Positions 1 to 7,569 of a stretch of DNA of 53,067 nt are shown here, piece by piece. The first letter of the stretch is position 1; each line of letters starts with the position of its first letter. Source of the stretch: Bacillus sp. AZ43 (GTDB lineage: Bacteria > Actinomycetota > Actinomycetes > Mycobacteriales > Geodermatophilaceae). Location: contig SPQJ01000031.1 in NCBI GenBank assembly GCA_004570425.1, forward strand, positions 1 through 53,067. Direction: 5' to 3'. A program made the translations under genes and the position numbers. A model generated the notes under the pieces. That model had not been told where the DNA came from, did no database searches, and was given only the letters and a program-made list of their open reading frames with translations.

Positions 1-193
1 CCGGGCGGTGGCGCGGGCGGGCGGGCTGCGGCGGGCTGCAGACCCCGACCCGCGACGGGCTGCGCCGCGACGGGTGCGGCGCGGTCGTCCGCCGCACGCC
101 CTCGGGGACGTCCGCGACGAGGGTCAGCCGGGGGCGCCACGGCGCCTGGATCTCCTCGTCGAACTCCAGCACGGCCTGCTGCAGGTTGCCCAT
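1..193 (-). CDS. N-terminal fragment of an SOS-linked protein divergent from lexA
   Basis: An open frame runs from an ATG at 191-193 leftward to the window edge without a stop, giving about 64 residues. A purine-rich Shine-Dalgarno (GAGAGGGG) sits about 7 bases before the ATG. The visible part begins [14 protein letters not shown] and becomes rich in Arg, Pro and Ser; no domain can be recognised. Two perfect SOS boxes lie 31-63 bases upstream, so LexA repression is likely. In mycobacteria the gene divergent from lexA encodes a LexA-regulated LysM cell-wall protein (Rv2719c/ChiZ) that affects cell division, with an Arg/Pro-rich N-terminus before a membrane segment. Equivalence here is inferred from position, composition and regulation only, because the diagnostic LysM region is outside the window. 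Confidence 0.6.
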   Translation of the reverse strand, partial: MGNLQQAVLEFDEEIQAPWRPRLTLVADVPEGVRRTTAPHPSRRSPSRVGVCSPPQPARPRHRP

Positions 194-223
194 GGCCCGA
201 CCCCTCTCGTCCCGTGTGACCCG

Positions 224-239
224 TCGAACGCCTGTTCGA
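224..239. promoter_or_regulatory. SOS box 1 (LexA operator), perfect palindrome
   Basis: The 16-mer TCGAACGCCTGTTCGA is a perfect match to the actinobacterial/Bacillus SOS consensus TCGAAC-N4-GTTCGA. It lies 31 bases upstream of the divergent ATG at 193 and about 150 bases upstream of lexA. Confidence 0.93.
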
Positions 240-240
240 T

Positions 241-256
241 TCGAACGACTGTTCGA
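241..256. promoter_or_regulatory. SOS box 2 (LexA operator), perfect palindrome adjacent to box 1
   Basis: TCGAACGACTGTTCGA is a second perfect SOS box, separated from box 1 by one base (17 bp centre to centre). The pair probably represses the divergent gene strongly and may contribute to lexA autoregulation. Confidence 0.93.
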
Positions 257-303
257 TGTCTACCGGACAGGTCCGACGAAAGCCACCGGACACGGCTCCG
301 ACT

Positions 304-319
304 TCGAACATGTGTTTGA
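304..319. promoter_or_regulatory. SOS box 3 (LexA operator), lexA-proximal
   Basis: TCGAACATGTGTTTGA differs from the consensus at one base (GTTTGA for GTTCGA). It ends 73 bases before the lexA start and is the likely autoregulatory site; a weaker match fits a repressor that must be derepressed early. Confidence 0.85.
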
Positions 320-392
320 TCGCGAGGCCCGGAGGCGCTACGGTCGCTGGGACGGACACAGACGCCGCGGGAGCGGCGGACGAGGAGGCGAC

Positions 393-1148
393 GTGGCGGA
401 GAAGAGCGGGAGCTCGGGGAGCCGCAGGGCGTCCGGCGACGACGGCGGTGCCACGACGGCCGCCGTCCGGTCGTTCCCCGACCGTGCGGCCGACGGTGAC
501 GGGCTGACCCAGCGGCAGCGCCGGGTGCTGGAGGTCATCCGCGACTCCATCGAGCGCCGCGGCTACCCGCCCTCGGTGCGCGAGATCGGCGAGGCGGTCG
601 GGCTGTCCTCGGCCTCCTCGGTGGCCCACCAGTTGTCGGTGCTGCAGAAGAAGGGCTGGCTGCGCCGCGACCCGAACCGCCCGCGCGCGCTCGACGTCCG
701 CCTGCCGGGCGACTCGCCGCACGCGGTGCCCGCGCCGGCCGAGACCGGCCTGGCCGACGACACCCAGGTGCCGGCGGCCACGTACGTCCCGCTCGTCGGC
801 CGGATCGCCGCCGGTGGCCCGGTGCTCGCCGAGCAGGCCGTGGAGGACGTCTTCCCGCTGCCGCGCGAGCTGGTCGGCGAGGGCACGCTCTTCATGCTCA
901 AGGTGGTCGGTGACTCGATGGTCGAGGCCGCCATCTGCGACGGCGACTGGGTCGTGGTCCGCCAGCAGCCGACGGCCGAGAACGGCGAGATCGTCGCCGC
1001 GATGATCGACGGCGAGGCCACGGTCAAGACCTACAAGCGGCGCGACGGCCACGTGTGGCTGCTCCCCCACAACCCCGCCTACGAGCCGATCCCGGGCGAC
1101 GACGCCACGGTCCTCGGCCGCGTGGTGAGCGTCCTGCGCCGGGTCTGA
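393..1148 (+). CDS. lexA: LexA, SOS-response repressor and self-cleaving serine protease
   Basis: LexA represses DNA-damage genes and cleaves itself when stimulated by RecA filaments. The GTG at 393 was chosen because GGAGG lies 5 bases upstream; the product is 251 residues, close to the mycobacterial protein (236). After about 37 disordered residues comes the winged helix-turn-helix (about 38-100: [32 protein letters not shown]). The S24 peptidase half has the Ala140-Gly141 cleavage site in GRIAAGGP, the nucleophile Ser175 in [14 protein letters not shown] and the general-base Lys212 in ATVKTYKRR. All catalytic features are intact. Three SOS boxes upstream indicate autoregulation together with the divergent gene at 1-193. 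A strong hairpin follows the stop. Confidence 0.97.
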   Translation: MAEKSGSSGSRRASGDDGGATTAAVRSFPDRAADGDGLTQRQRRVLEVIRDSIERRGYPPSVREIGEAVGLSSASSVAHQLSVLQKKGWLRRDPNRPRALDVRLPGDSPHAVPAPAETGLADDTQVPAATYVPLVGRIAAGGPVLAEQAVEDVFPLPRELVGEGTLFMLKVVGDSMVEAAICDGDWVVVRQQPTAENGEIVAAMIDGEATVKTYKRRDGHVWLLPHNPAYEPIPGDDATVLGRVVSVLRRV

Positions 1149-1159
1149 CCACCGCACGA

Positions 1160-1197
1160 GACGACGGGCCCCACCTGCGGAGGTGGGGCCCGTCGTC
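1160..1197. terminator. Bidirectional terminator between lexA and the crotonase gene
   Basis: A perfect 17-bp stem (arms 1160-1176 and 1181-1197) encloses the loop GCGG and is followed by GTT. It lies between two convergent genes and can serve both strands. Confidence 0.85.
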
Positions 1198-1221
1198 GTT
1201 GCGGGGCGGGTGACGGAGCGG

Positions 1222-2010
1222 TCAGCGCCGCTGGTAGTCCCCGTCGCGCTTCTCGAAGAACGCCCGCAGCGCCTCCTGGTGGTCGTCGGTCCGGAACATC
1301 TCCAGGAAGCGTTTGGTCTGGAGCGCCTGCCCCTGGGCGAAGTCCATCTCGAACGCCCCGGTCACCGCCTCCTTCGTCGCCTCCACCGACAGCGGTGCGC
1401 GGGTGGCGATCCGCTGCGCCTTGGCCAGCGCGGCGGTCATCAGGTCCTCGGGCTCGTGGACCTCGGTCACCAGCCCCCAGTTGAGCGCCTGCTGCGCCGA
1501 GTACCGGGCGCCGGTCAGCAGGATCTCCTTGGCCGGCCCCAGTCCGATCACCCGCGGCAGCCGCCAGAAGCTGACGATGAGGCCGACGTTCACCCCCGCG
1601 GCGACGAAGAAGGCGTCCGTCGAGGCGATCCTGATGTCGCAGCAGAGGGAGAACTCCAGGCCACCGCCGATCGTCGCCCCGTTGATGGCGGCGATCACCG
1701 GCGCCCGGAAGTTCTGCACGCCGTTGAGGACCCGGCCGAACTCGGCCAGGTAGTCCTCGAGCTGCTCGTCGCTCATCGACTGGTCCTCGCCGAGGTGTGC
1801 CCCGGCGGTGAACGCGCGCCCCGTACCGGTGATGACCAGGCAGCGGACCTGCTCGTCGGCGTCCAGCAGGTCCAGTGCCCGCATGAAGGAGCGCCGGCTC
1901 TCCCAGCTGAAGGTGTTCGACGGCGGGCTGTCGATGGTGAGGACGGCGATGTGCGGCGTCTCGTAACGCAGGTGGACGCCGGTGCCGACGTCGATCGTGG
2001 ACACGGTCAT
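1222..2010 (-). CDS. Enoyl-CoA hydratase/isomerase (crotonase) family protein lacking one catalytic Glu
   Basis: This is a 262-residue crotonase-fold protein and the last gene of the five-gene operon; its ATG overlaps the permease stop by four bases (ATGA). The CoA-binding/oxyanion signatures FTAGAHL (about 67-73) and INGATIGGGLEF (109-120) are clear. Glu119 matches the first catalytic Glu of enoyl-CoA hydratase (rat Glu144). The second (rat Glu164, in the usual PE-x-x-LG motif) is replaced: the aligned stretch reads AAGVNVG, with Gly139 at that position, and the GGTQRLPR loop is shortened to SFWRLPR. It is therefore unlikely to be an ordinary hydratase; isomerase, decarboxylase, hydrolase or racemase chemistry on the CoA thioester made by the cluster's CoA-transferase is possible. 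The exact reaction is unknown. Confidence 0.85.
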   Translation of the reverse strand: MTVSTIDVGTGVHLRYETPHIAVLTIDSPPSNTFSWESRRSFMRALDLLDADEQVRCLVITGTGRAFTAGAHLGEDQSMSDEQLEDYLAEFGRVLNGVQNFRAPVIAAINGATIGGGLEFSLCCDIRIASTDAFFVAAGVNVGLIVSFWRLPRVIGLGPAKEILLTGARYSAQQALNWGLVTEVHEPEDLMTAALAKAQRIATRAPLSVEATKEAVTGAFEMDFAQGQALQTKRFLEMFRTDDHQEALRAFFEKRDGDYQRR

Positions 2011-3830
2011 GCGGTTGCCTCCGTGGGTGCGTGGGGATCGGCGGACTGGGGGTCCCGACGCCGGGACTCACCCGGTCGCCGGTCGAGCAGGCGCATGGCG
2101 ATCACCGCCACGACGATGTTGATCAGGAGGATCACGACCGACAGCGCACCCACCCGCTGGTAGAGCGACTCGTTGGCGAGGTTGTAGAGAACGGTGGCGA
2201 TCGTGGGGTTGGCGCCCGTGTAGAGGAACACCGACATCTCCAGCTCGCGGAAGAGCAGGACGAAGTTGAGCAGTCCGGCGGCGAGCAGCGACGGCCGCAG
2301 CAGCGGCACGGTGACTCGCCGCCAGGTGCGCGCCCACGACGCACCCAGGCTCCGCGATGCCTCTTCCACCTCTGCGCCGATCTGCCCCATCCCCGCGTGC
2401 ACGTACGCAAAGGTGAGGGGCAGGGCGCTGCCGGCGTAGGCGATGAGCAGGATGGTCATGGAGCCACCCAGACCGAAGGGCTGCCCGGCGTAGGCGATGA
2501 TCAGCCCGATCCCGAGGACGGCGCCCGGGAACGCCAGCGGTGCCGCCATGGCGGGAGCGATGACCGCGTTGCTCCGTGCCCGTGTCCGGTGCACCAGCCA
2601 GGAGGCCAGCAGCGCCAGCAGGAGGGCCAGCACCGTCCCCGCCAGCGCCAGGAACAGGCTGTTGCCCATCGCCGCCGTGATCAGCGGCTGGCTGAAGACC
2701 TGCTCGTAGTTGCCGAACAGCGTGAAGTTGTCGCCGCCGAACGGCCGACCGAGCGCCTTGCGGAACGACGTCATGAGCAGGACGCCGAACGGCAGCACGA
2801 TGCTGAGGACGACGACCAGCGAGCAGAACGCCACACCGGCCACCCGGGCGAGCGGCCGGAGGTGGGTGACGTCCTGCCGCCCCGGCTTGCCGCCGATCAC
2901 CGTGAACTTCCGGCCGCCCAGCAGCCGGCGCTGGACCAGCAGCAGTGCGGCGATGATGAGCAGGATCGGCACCGAGATGACCGCGGCGGCCTCGATGCGC
3001 GGCGGGAACTGCATGAGGCTGAGCAGCACCGTCGGGATGGTCTGGAACCCGGTGGGCGCACCCAGGATGGCCACGGGTCCGAAGATCACCGCGGCGCTGA
3101 CGAACACCAGGATCGAGCCGGCGATCAGGGCCGGGGCGATCACCGGGAACGTCACCGTCCGCAGCACCCGCCACCGGGACGCCCCCAGGCTGGCGGCCGC
3201 CTGCTCGAGCGCCGGGTCGATGCCCTCGAGAGCCGCCGAGACCGGCAGGAAGACCAGGGGGTAGAGGAACAGCGAGAGGACGAAGATGATCCCCCACGGG
3301 CTGAAGATGTCGAACGGTGCGGACTCGAGCCCGAAGAGGGACATGAGCGCGGTGTTGAGCATCCCGTTCCGGGGCCCCAGCAGCAGGATCCACCCCAGCG
3401 CGGCGATGAAGCTCGGCGCGGCGAAGGTCAGCACCGCGGTGCCGCGGAAGAACCGCCGGAACGGCAGGTCCGTCCGCACCGCGAACCATGCCACCGGCAA
3501 CCCCAGCAGCAGGCTGCCGACGACGGTGCCCGAGGCGATCCAGAGCGAGTTGACGATCGCCTCGACCAGCCGCGGCTCGTTGGCGAGCATCGCGTAGTTC
3601 TCCAGCGTGAAGCCGCCGTCGTCACCGACGAAGCTCTGGCCGAAGACCTGCGCGACCGGGTAGCCGATCAGCGCGACGATGGCCAGGACCCAGACGAGGC
3701 GCATCGCGCGCTCGAACCCGGTGCCCCTCCGCCCGCCCGCCGGCCGTCGGCCCGGGCCGCTCTCCGCCGGCGGCGTCGCCGCCGCGTCGGTGACCGACGC
3801 GGCGGTGACGACCGAACTGGTCACGGACAC
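2007..3830 (-). CDS. Fused two-domain ABC transporter permease (FbpB type)
   Basis: This 607-residue inner-membrane protein carries two BPD_transp_1 permease halves in one chain, as in FbpB/AfuB-type importers, with about 12 hydrophobic segments. Each half has a cytoplasmic EAA loop that docks the ATPase: residues about 209-235 (AAASLGASRWRVLRTVTFP) and about 485-515 (EASRSLGASWARTWRRVTVP). The N-terminal 38 residues are Pro/Ser/Arg-rich and cytoplasmic. The GTG at 3830 is preceded by GAGGGG at good spacing; a second GTG two codons later is also possible. It sits 40 bp after the binding-protein gene and overlaps the crotonase gene. The family is usually annotated as ferric iron transport, but relatives import phosphonates, hexose phosphates, thiamine or polyamines, and the context suggests an organic substrate. 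Confidence 0.93.
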   Translation of the reverse strand: MSVTSSVVTAASVTDAAATPPAESGPGRRPAGGRRGTGFERAMRLVWVLAIVALIGYPVAQVFGQSFVGDDGGFTLENYAMLANEPRLVEAIVNSLWIASGTVVGSLLLGLPVAWFAVRTDLPFRRFFRGTAVLTFAAPSFIAALGWILLLGPRNGMLNTALMSLFGLESAPFDIFSPWGIIFVLSLFLYPLVFLPVSAALEGIDPALEQAAASLGASRWRVLRTVTFPVIAPALIAGSILVFVSAAVIFGPVAILGAPTGFQTIPTVLLSLMQFPPRIEAAAVISVPILLIIAALLLVQRRLLGGRKFTVIGGKPGRQDVTHLRPLARVAGVAFCSLVVVLSIVLPFGVLLMTSFRKALGRPFGGDNFTLFGNYEQVFSQPLITAAMGNSLFLALAGTVLALLLALLASWLVHRTRARSNAVIAPAMAAPLAFPGAVLGIGLIIAYAGQPFGLGGSMTILLIAYAGSALPLTFAYVHAGMGQIGAEVEEASRSLGASWARTWRRVTVPLLRPSLLAAGLLNFVLLFRELEMSVFLYTGANPTIATVLYNLANESLYQRVGALSVVILLINIVVAVIAMRLLDRRPGESRRRDPQSADPHAPTEATA

Positions 3831-3870
3831 GGCGGACGCCCCTCGGCCTGTCGGGTGAGGTGGACCGCGG

Positions 3871-4962
3871 TCATCGGTTGAACAGCTCCGCGAACCGGGC
3901 CACGATCTCCGAGCCGCGGCCCTCGATCTCGTCGAGGCCGGCGGTCAGCAGCGTGGCGTCGGAGAGGTTGGCGCCGTTCGGCGGCTGCGGGCCGCCGCTG
4001 AGCACCGAACGACCGCCCTGCTCGGCCAGCGCCTGCTGGAAGTCCTCGCTCAGGTGGTACTGGACGAGCAGCTTGGCGGCGTTCGGGTGCGGAGCGTCGG
4101 CGAGCATGGCCAGCTCGGAGGCGAACGTGGGCACGCCGTCCTCCATGAAGGCGATCTCGAGGGGCTCGCCCTCCTCGGCGGCGCTGATGACGGCCGACTC
4201 GATCGCGGGGATGCCGATGTCGGCCTCGCCGGTGAGCACGAGCTGGGCGAGGGCGAGGCTGCTGTCGGTGACCGAGATCTGCCGCTCGGACAGCTGCTGC
4301 AGCCACTCCTCACCGTGCAGGCCGGCGATCATCGTGTAGTAGGCCAGCGCGGTCCCGGAGGCGCCGGGGTCGGCCGTGATGATCGCGCCGGCGTCCTGGG
4401 TGGCCAGCTCCTCCCAGGTCTTCGGGAGGTCCTCCGGGTCGGTGTTGGCGGAGTTGTACATGATCCCGAGCGGCACCAGGCTGTACGGGACCTGCGGGTT
4501 GTCGGGGTCGTCCAGGCCCTCGGTCACGTCGTCGAGGTTGGGCACCTCGGCGTCGGCGATGACGCCCTCCTCCGCCCAGGCCTGCATGGTGCCGGGATCG
4601 GTGAGGCTCACCGCGTCGGCGTTGACGGTCCCGCTGGCGAGCTCCGCGGAGACGGAGTTGGCGATCGCGCCGGAGTCCTCGCGGGTGAAGGTCACCTGGA
4701 TGCCGAAGAGCTCCTGCATCCGCTCCTGCAGCAGTTCCAGACCCGGCCGCGTGTGACCGCCGGCGTAGAGGACCACGCCGCCCTCCTCCTTGGCGGCGTC
4801 GATCAGCTCCTGGCTGATGCCCTCGATGGCGGCGTCGCCGCCCCCACCTCCCGATCCGGAGTCCGACGTCGTGGAGCCGTTCCCGCACGCCCCGACCAGG
4901 ACGGCGGTCATGGGGAGAGCCAGGAGGGCGAACGAGCGGCGAGCAGGACGGTGCGTGATCAC
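3871..4962 (-). CDS. ABC transporter substrate-binding lipoprotein, Fe3+-type family but without iron-ligand tyrosines
   Basis: This is an extracytoplasmic solute receptor for the adjacent permease and ATPase. The GTG at 4962 gives a classical lipoprotein signal (MITHRPARRSFALL, then a hydrophobic core ending VGAC) and has an AGAGG site 4-5 bases upstream. An ATG at 5019 that overlaps the ATPase stop (ATGA) is the alternative and adds 19 residues. After a Gly/Ser linker the mature domain resembles FbpA/AfuA-like binding proteins (VVLYAGGHTRPGLELL; VPLGIMYNS; LPKTWEELA; ADPGASGTAL). In true ferric binders the segment after the GE-x-D-x-G motif holds a Tyr-Tyr iron-ligand pair; here the segment is GEADIGIPAIESAV (about 4192-4233) with no tyrosine. 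Iron is therefore an unlikely ligand; an organic anion is more likely. Confidence 0.88.
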   Translation of the reverse strand: MITHRPARRSFALLALPMTAVLVGACGNGSTTSDSGSGGGGGDAAIEGISQELIDAAKEEGGVVLYAGGHTRPGLELLQERMQELFGIQVTFTREDSGAIANSVSAELASGTVNADAVSLTDPGTMQAWAEEGVIADAEVPNLDDVTEGLDDPDNPQVPYSLVPLGIMYNSANTDPEDLPKTWEELATQDAGAIITADPGASGTALAYYTMIAGLHGEEWLQQLSERQISVTDSSLALAQLVLTGEADIGIPAIESAVISAAEEGEPLEIAFMEDGVPTFASELAMLADAPHPNAAKLLVQYHLSEDFQQALAEQGGRSVLSGGPQPPNGANLSDATLLTAGLDEIEGRGSEIVARFAELFNR

Positions 4963-5015
4963 AGTGCCTCTTCTCGGGGTGGTGGAGCGGGGGGATCGGG
5001 GGGACGTGCCGACGG

Positions 5016-6179
5016 TCATGCCGCGGGCCGGTCCGCGGTCGGGGGCGGCGTCGAGGCGGCCTCGGAGGGTGCGGGGCTCCCCGCGGCGGCCGGCGCGGGG
5101 TCGTCGACCACCGCGACCGCGCCGCGGTCGACGTCGAGCACCACCGGATCGCCGGCCCGGAACCGTCCGGCGCTCGGGCCGGTGGCCTTCACGGGCACGC
5201 GCAGACCGGCGACGTCCACCGCGTACTGCACGTGGTCCCCGAAGAACAACGCCTCGCGGATCCGGGCGCGCTCGGGTGCGCCGGGCGAGGCGGCGCCGAG
5301 GCGGATGTCGCCCGGGCGGACCGACACCATGACGGTGTCGCCCTCGCGCAGCGTGCCCTCCGCCGGACGAGCGGCCTCCACGACCACGTCGCCGGGGAGC
5401 CGCAGCGCGACCGCGTCACCAGGGGCCGACCCGCACACGGTGGCCGGCAGCACGTTGGTGGGACCGAGCGCCCGGGCGACGAAGCCGGTCCGCGGACTCC
5501 GGTACACGTCCTCGGGGCGGCCGACCTGGACCACGCCGCCGTCCTGCATGACCACCAGGCGATCGGCGAGCGAGAGCGCCTCGGCCTGGTCGTGCGTGAC
5601 GTAGACCATCGTCACGCCCATCGACTGCTGGATCCGCTTGATCTCCGATCGCATCTCCTCGCGCAGCCGGGTGTCGAGGTTCGACAGCGGCTCGTCGAGC
5701 AGGAGGAGGGCCGGGTCGTTGACGAGTGCGCGGGCCAGCGCGACCCGCTGCTGCTGGCCACCGGAGAGCTGGTGGGCGTAGCGGTCGGCCAGGCCGTCCA
5801 GCTGGACCATGGCCAGCGCCTCGTCGGTCCGGCGGCGGACCTCGGCCCTGCCCACCTTGGCGGTGGTCGGGCCGTATCCGACGTTCTCGCGGACGCTCAG
5901 GTGGGGCCACAGGGCGTAGCTCTGGAAGACCACCGACATGCGACGGCGCTCCGGGGGCACGAAGGTCCGCCCGCCCACCAGGACCTGGTCCCGGAGCCGG
6001 ATCTCCCCGGTGTCCGGGCGCTCGAAGCCGGCGATCATGCGCAGGCACGTCGTCTTGCCGCAGCCGCTGGGGCCGAGCAGGACGACCGACTCCCCTTCCT
6101 CGATGGAGAGGTCGAACCCGTCGACGACGCGGGCCGTCCCGAAGCTCTTGGTCAGGCCGGACAGCACGAGGTGGGTCAC
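5016..6179 (-). CDS. ABC transporter ATP-binding protein (FbpC/PotA type with TOBE domain)
   Basis: This 387-residue cytoplasmic ATPase powers the importer encoded by the next two genes. It shows Walker A (GPSGCGKTT, about 36-44), the Q-loop ([14 protein letters not shown]), the ABC signature [15 protein letters not shown], Walker B ([12 protein letters not shown]) and the switch His (YVTHDQAEA). Residues after about 240 form a TOBE-type regulatory domain (PGDIRLG), followed by a disordered Ala/Pro tail. The GTG start at 6179 overlaps the CoA-transferase stop (GTGA), and its own stop abuts the binding-protein gene. The family name refers to ferric or polyamine transport; the real substrate is probably shared with the CoA-transferase and crotonase of the operon. 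Confidence 0.93.
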   Translation of the reverse strand: MTHLVLSGLTKSFGTARVVDGFDLSIEEGESVVLLGPSGCGKTTCLRMIAGFERPDTGEIRLRDQVLVGGRTFVPPERRRMSVVFQSYALWPHLSVRENVGYGPTTAKVGRAEVRRRTDEALAMVQLDGLADRYAHQLSGGQQQRVALARALVNDPALLLLDEPLSNLDTRLREEMRSEIKRIQQSMGVTMVYVTHDQAEALSLADRLVVMQDGGVVQVGRPEDVYRSPRTGFVARALGPTNVLPATVCGSAPGDAVALRLPGDVVVEAARPAEGTLREGDTVMVSVRPGDIRLGAASPGAPERARIREALFFGDHVQYAVDVAGLRVPVKATGPSAGRFRAGDPVVLDVDRGAVAVVDDPAPAAAGSPAPSEAASTPPPTADRPAA

Positions 6180-7459
6180 GCGGAGACCTCCGTGGGCTCG
6201 AGGGTGGTGGGCGCGGTCCGGGTGTCGGTCCCGGGACCGTCACCGACGGGGGTGGTCAGGAGCACCCCCGCGGAGAGCAGGTCGTCGATCTCGGCCGGCG
6301 ACATCCCCGCCTCGGCCAGCACCTCGCGGCTGTGCTGGCCGAGCAGCGGCGCCGGTCGGCGCACCCTGGACGGCGTGGCCGACAACTTCACCGGCGCACC
6401 GATGTGGCGCACCGTCCCCATTCGGGGGTGGACGGTCTCCACGACCATCTCGCGAGCCTGCACGTGCGGGTCGGCGTAGACCTGCTCGATGTCGTACAGC
6501 GGACCGCTCGGCACGCCCGCCGCGTGCAGCACCTCGAGCCACTGGTCGGTGGTGCGACGGCGCAGGAGGGTGGCGAGCTCGCCGGCGAGCTCGATCCGGT
6601 GCTTCATCCGGGCGGGGTTGTCGGCGAACCGGGGGTCGGCCGCCAGTGCGCCGGCACCCAGCGCCTCGCACAGCCGCTCCCAGTTCCGCTGGTTCGCCGC
6701 TCCGATGGCGATCCACCCGTCGGCGGTGGGCAGCGCCTCGTACGGGGCGGACAGCCGGTGCGCCGAGCCCATGGGCCGGGCGACCTCGCCCAGGCTGAAG
6801 AACATCGCCGTCTCCCAGACGGTGTAGGCGATGCCGGACTCCAGCAGCGACGTGTCGACGAACTGCCCCTCACCGGTCCTCAGCCGGTGGATGTAGGCCG
6901 ACAGCACGCCGTACGCGGCGAACACGCCGGCGTTGAGGTCGCAGATGGGGACGCCGACCTTCGCCGGCGCGCCGTCCGGCTCCCCCGTCATGCTCATCAG
7001 GCCGCTCATCGCCTGGGCGACGAGGTCGTACCCCCCACGGCCCGCGTACGGGCCGGTCGCGCCGAAACCCGAGATGGAGCAGTAGACCAGCGAGGGGTTC
7101 TCGGCCCGCAACGCCTCCTGGCCCAGGCCGAAGCGGTCCAGCAGGCCCGGGCGGAAGTTCTCGACCAGGACGTCGGCCCCGCGCGCCAGCCGCCGGACGA
7201 CGTCGGCACCGCGCGGGTCCTTCAGGTCGACGGCGATGCCGCGCTTGTTCCGGTTCATCGCGTTGAACGCGGGAGACAGCTCGACGTCGGAGCCCCGCGA
7301 CATCCGTCGGGTGTCGTCGCCGCCCTCCGGCCGCTCGACCTTGATCACGTCCGCGCCCATGTCGGCCAGGAGCATGGAGCAGTAGGCCCCCGCCATGACC
7401 TGGGTGAGGTCGAGGACCCGCACGCCCGACAGGGCGCCCGGCGGAACGGGGTCTGACAC
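6176..7459 (-). CDS. Class III (CaiB/BaiF, formyl-CoA transferase family) CoA-transferase
   Basis: Family III CoA-transferases move CoA between an acyl-CoA donor and a carboxylic-acid acceptor through an aspartyl-CoA intermediate. The GTG at 7459 was chosen because GGGAG lies 5 bases upstream and the family start (LSGVRVLDLTQVMAGAYCSMLLADMGADVIKVERP) follows at once; an upstream extension to 7537 would run through the operator region. The 427-residue product has the usual length. Asp174, in KVGVPICDLNAG, matches the catalytic Asp of formyl-CoA transferase (Asp169). It is the first gene of the operon, followed by the ABC transporter and crotonase, and is divergent from an IclR regulator. A route of import, CoA transfer and crotonase step for an unknown carboxylic acid is inferred. 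Confidence 0.92.
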   Translation of the reverse strand: MSDPVPPGALSGVRVLDLTQVMAGAYCSMLLADMGADVIKVERPEGGDDTRRMSRGSDVELSPAFNAMNRNKRGIAVDLKDPRGADVVRRLARGADVLVENFRPGLLDRFGLGQEALRAENPSLVYCSISGFGATGPYAGRGGYDLVAQAMSGLMSMTGEPDGAPAKVGVPICDLNAGVFAAYGVLSAYIHRLRTGEGQFVDTSLLESGIAYTVWETAMFFSLGEVARPMGSAHRLSAPYEALPTADGWIAIGAANQRNWERLCEALGAGALAADPRFADNPARMKHRIELAGELATLLRRRTTDQWLEVLHAAGVPSGPLYDIEQVYADPHVQAREMVVETVHPRMGTVRHIGAPVKLSATPSRVRRPAPLLGQHSREVLAEAGMSPAEIDDLLSAGVLLTTPVGDGPGTDTRTAPTTLEPTEVSA

Positions 7460-7483
7460 GGAAGCTCCCAGCTGTTGACGACT

Positions 7484-7520
7484 GTGCCACTGTGTGGAAC
7501 GCTTTGCCGCACTGTGGCAC
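7484..7520. promoter_or_regulatory. Two tandem palindromes, probable IclR-family operators
   Basis: Site 1 is GTGCCACTGTGTGGAAC (7484-7500) and site 2 is TTGCCGCACTGTGGCAC (7504-7520). Each is an imperfect palindrome of TGCCRC/GTGGMA half-sites, and the centres are 20 bp apart, about two helical turns. They lie between the divergent CoA-transferase (start 7459) and IclR (start 7570) genes, where an IclR protein would control both. Assignment to this regulator is an inference. Confidence 0.65.
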
Positions 7521-7569
7521 GGTATGACGCCGGCCACACTAGGAGTAAGCGAAGGGTGACGTCAACCAC

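Noticed and set aside
8-319. 103-codon plus-strand frame at the left edge
   Set aside because: Arg/Pro-rich shadow that crosses all the SOS boxes; the minus strand has a gene with a Shine-Dalgarno.
2031-3881. Long plus-strand frame antisense to the ABC permease, and similar frames at 1183-2163, 4054-5604, 5232-7456, 21671-23656 and 27595-30489
   Set aside because: High GC keeps antisense frames open; the translations are low-complexity and the opposite strand holds a recognisable family each time.
2007-6179. Calling the ABC genes fbpABC ferric-iron uptake
   Set aside because: Iron-ligand tyrosines are not seen in the binding protein and the operon carries CoA enzymes, so no fbp symbols were given.
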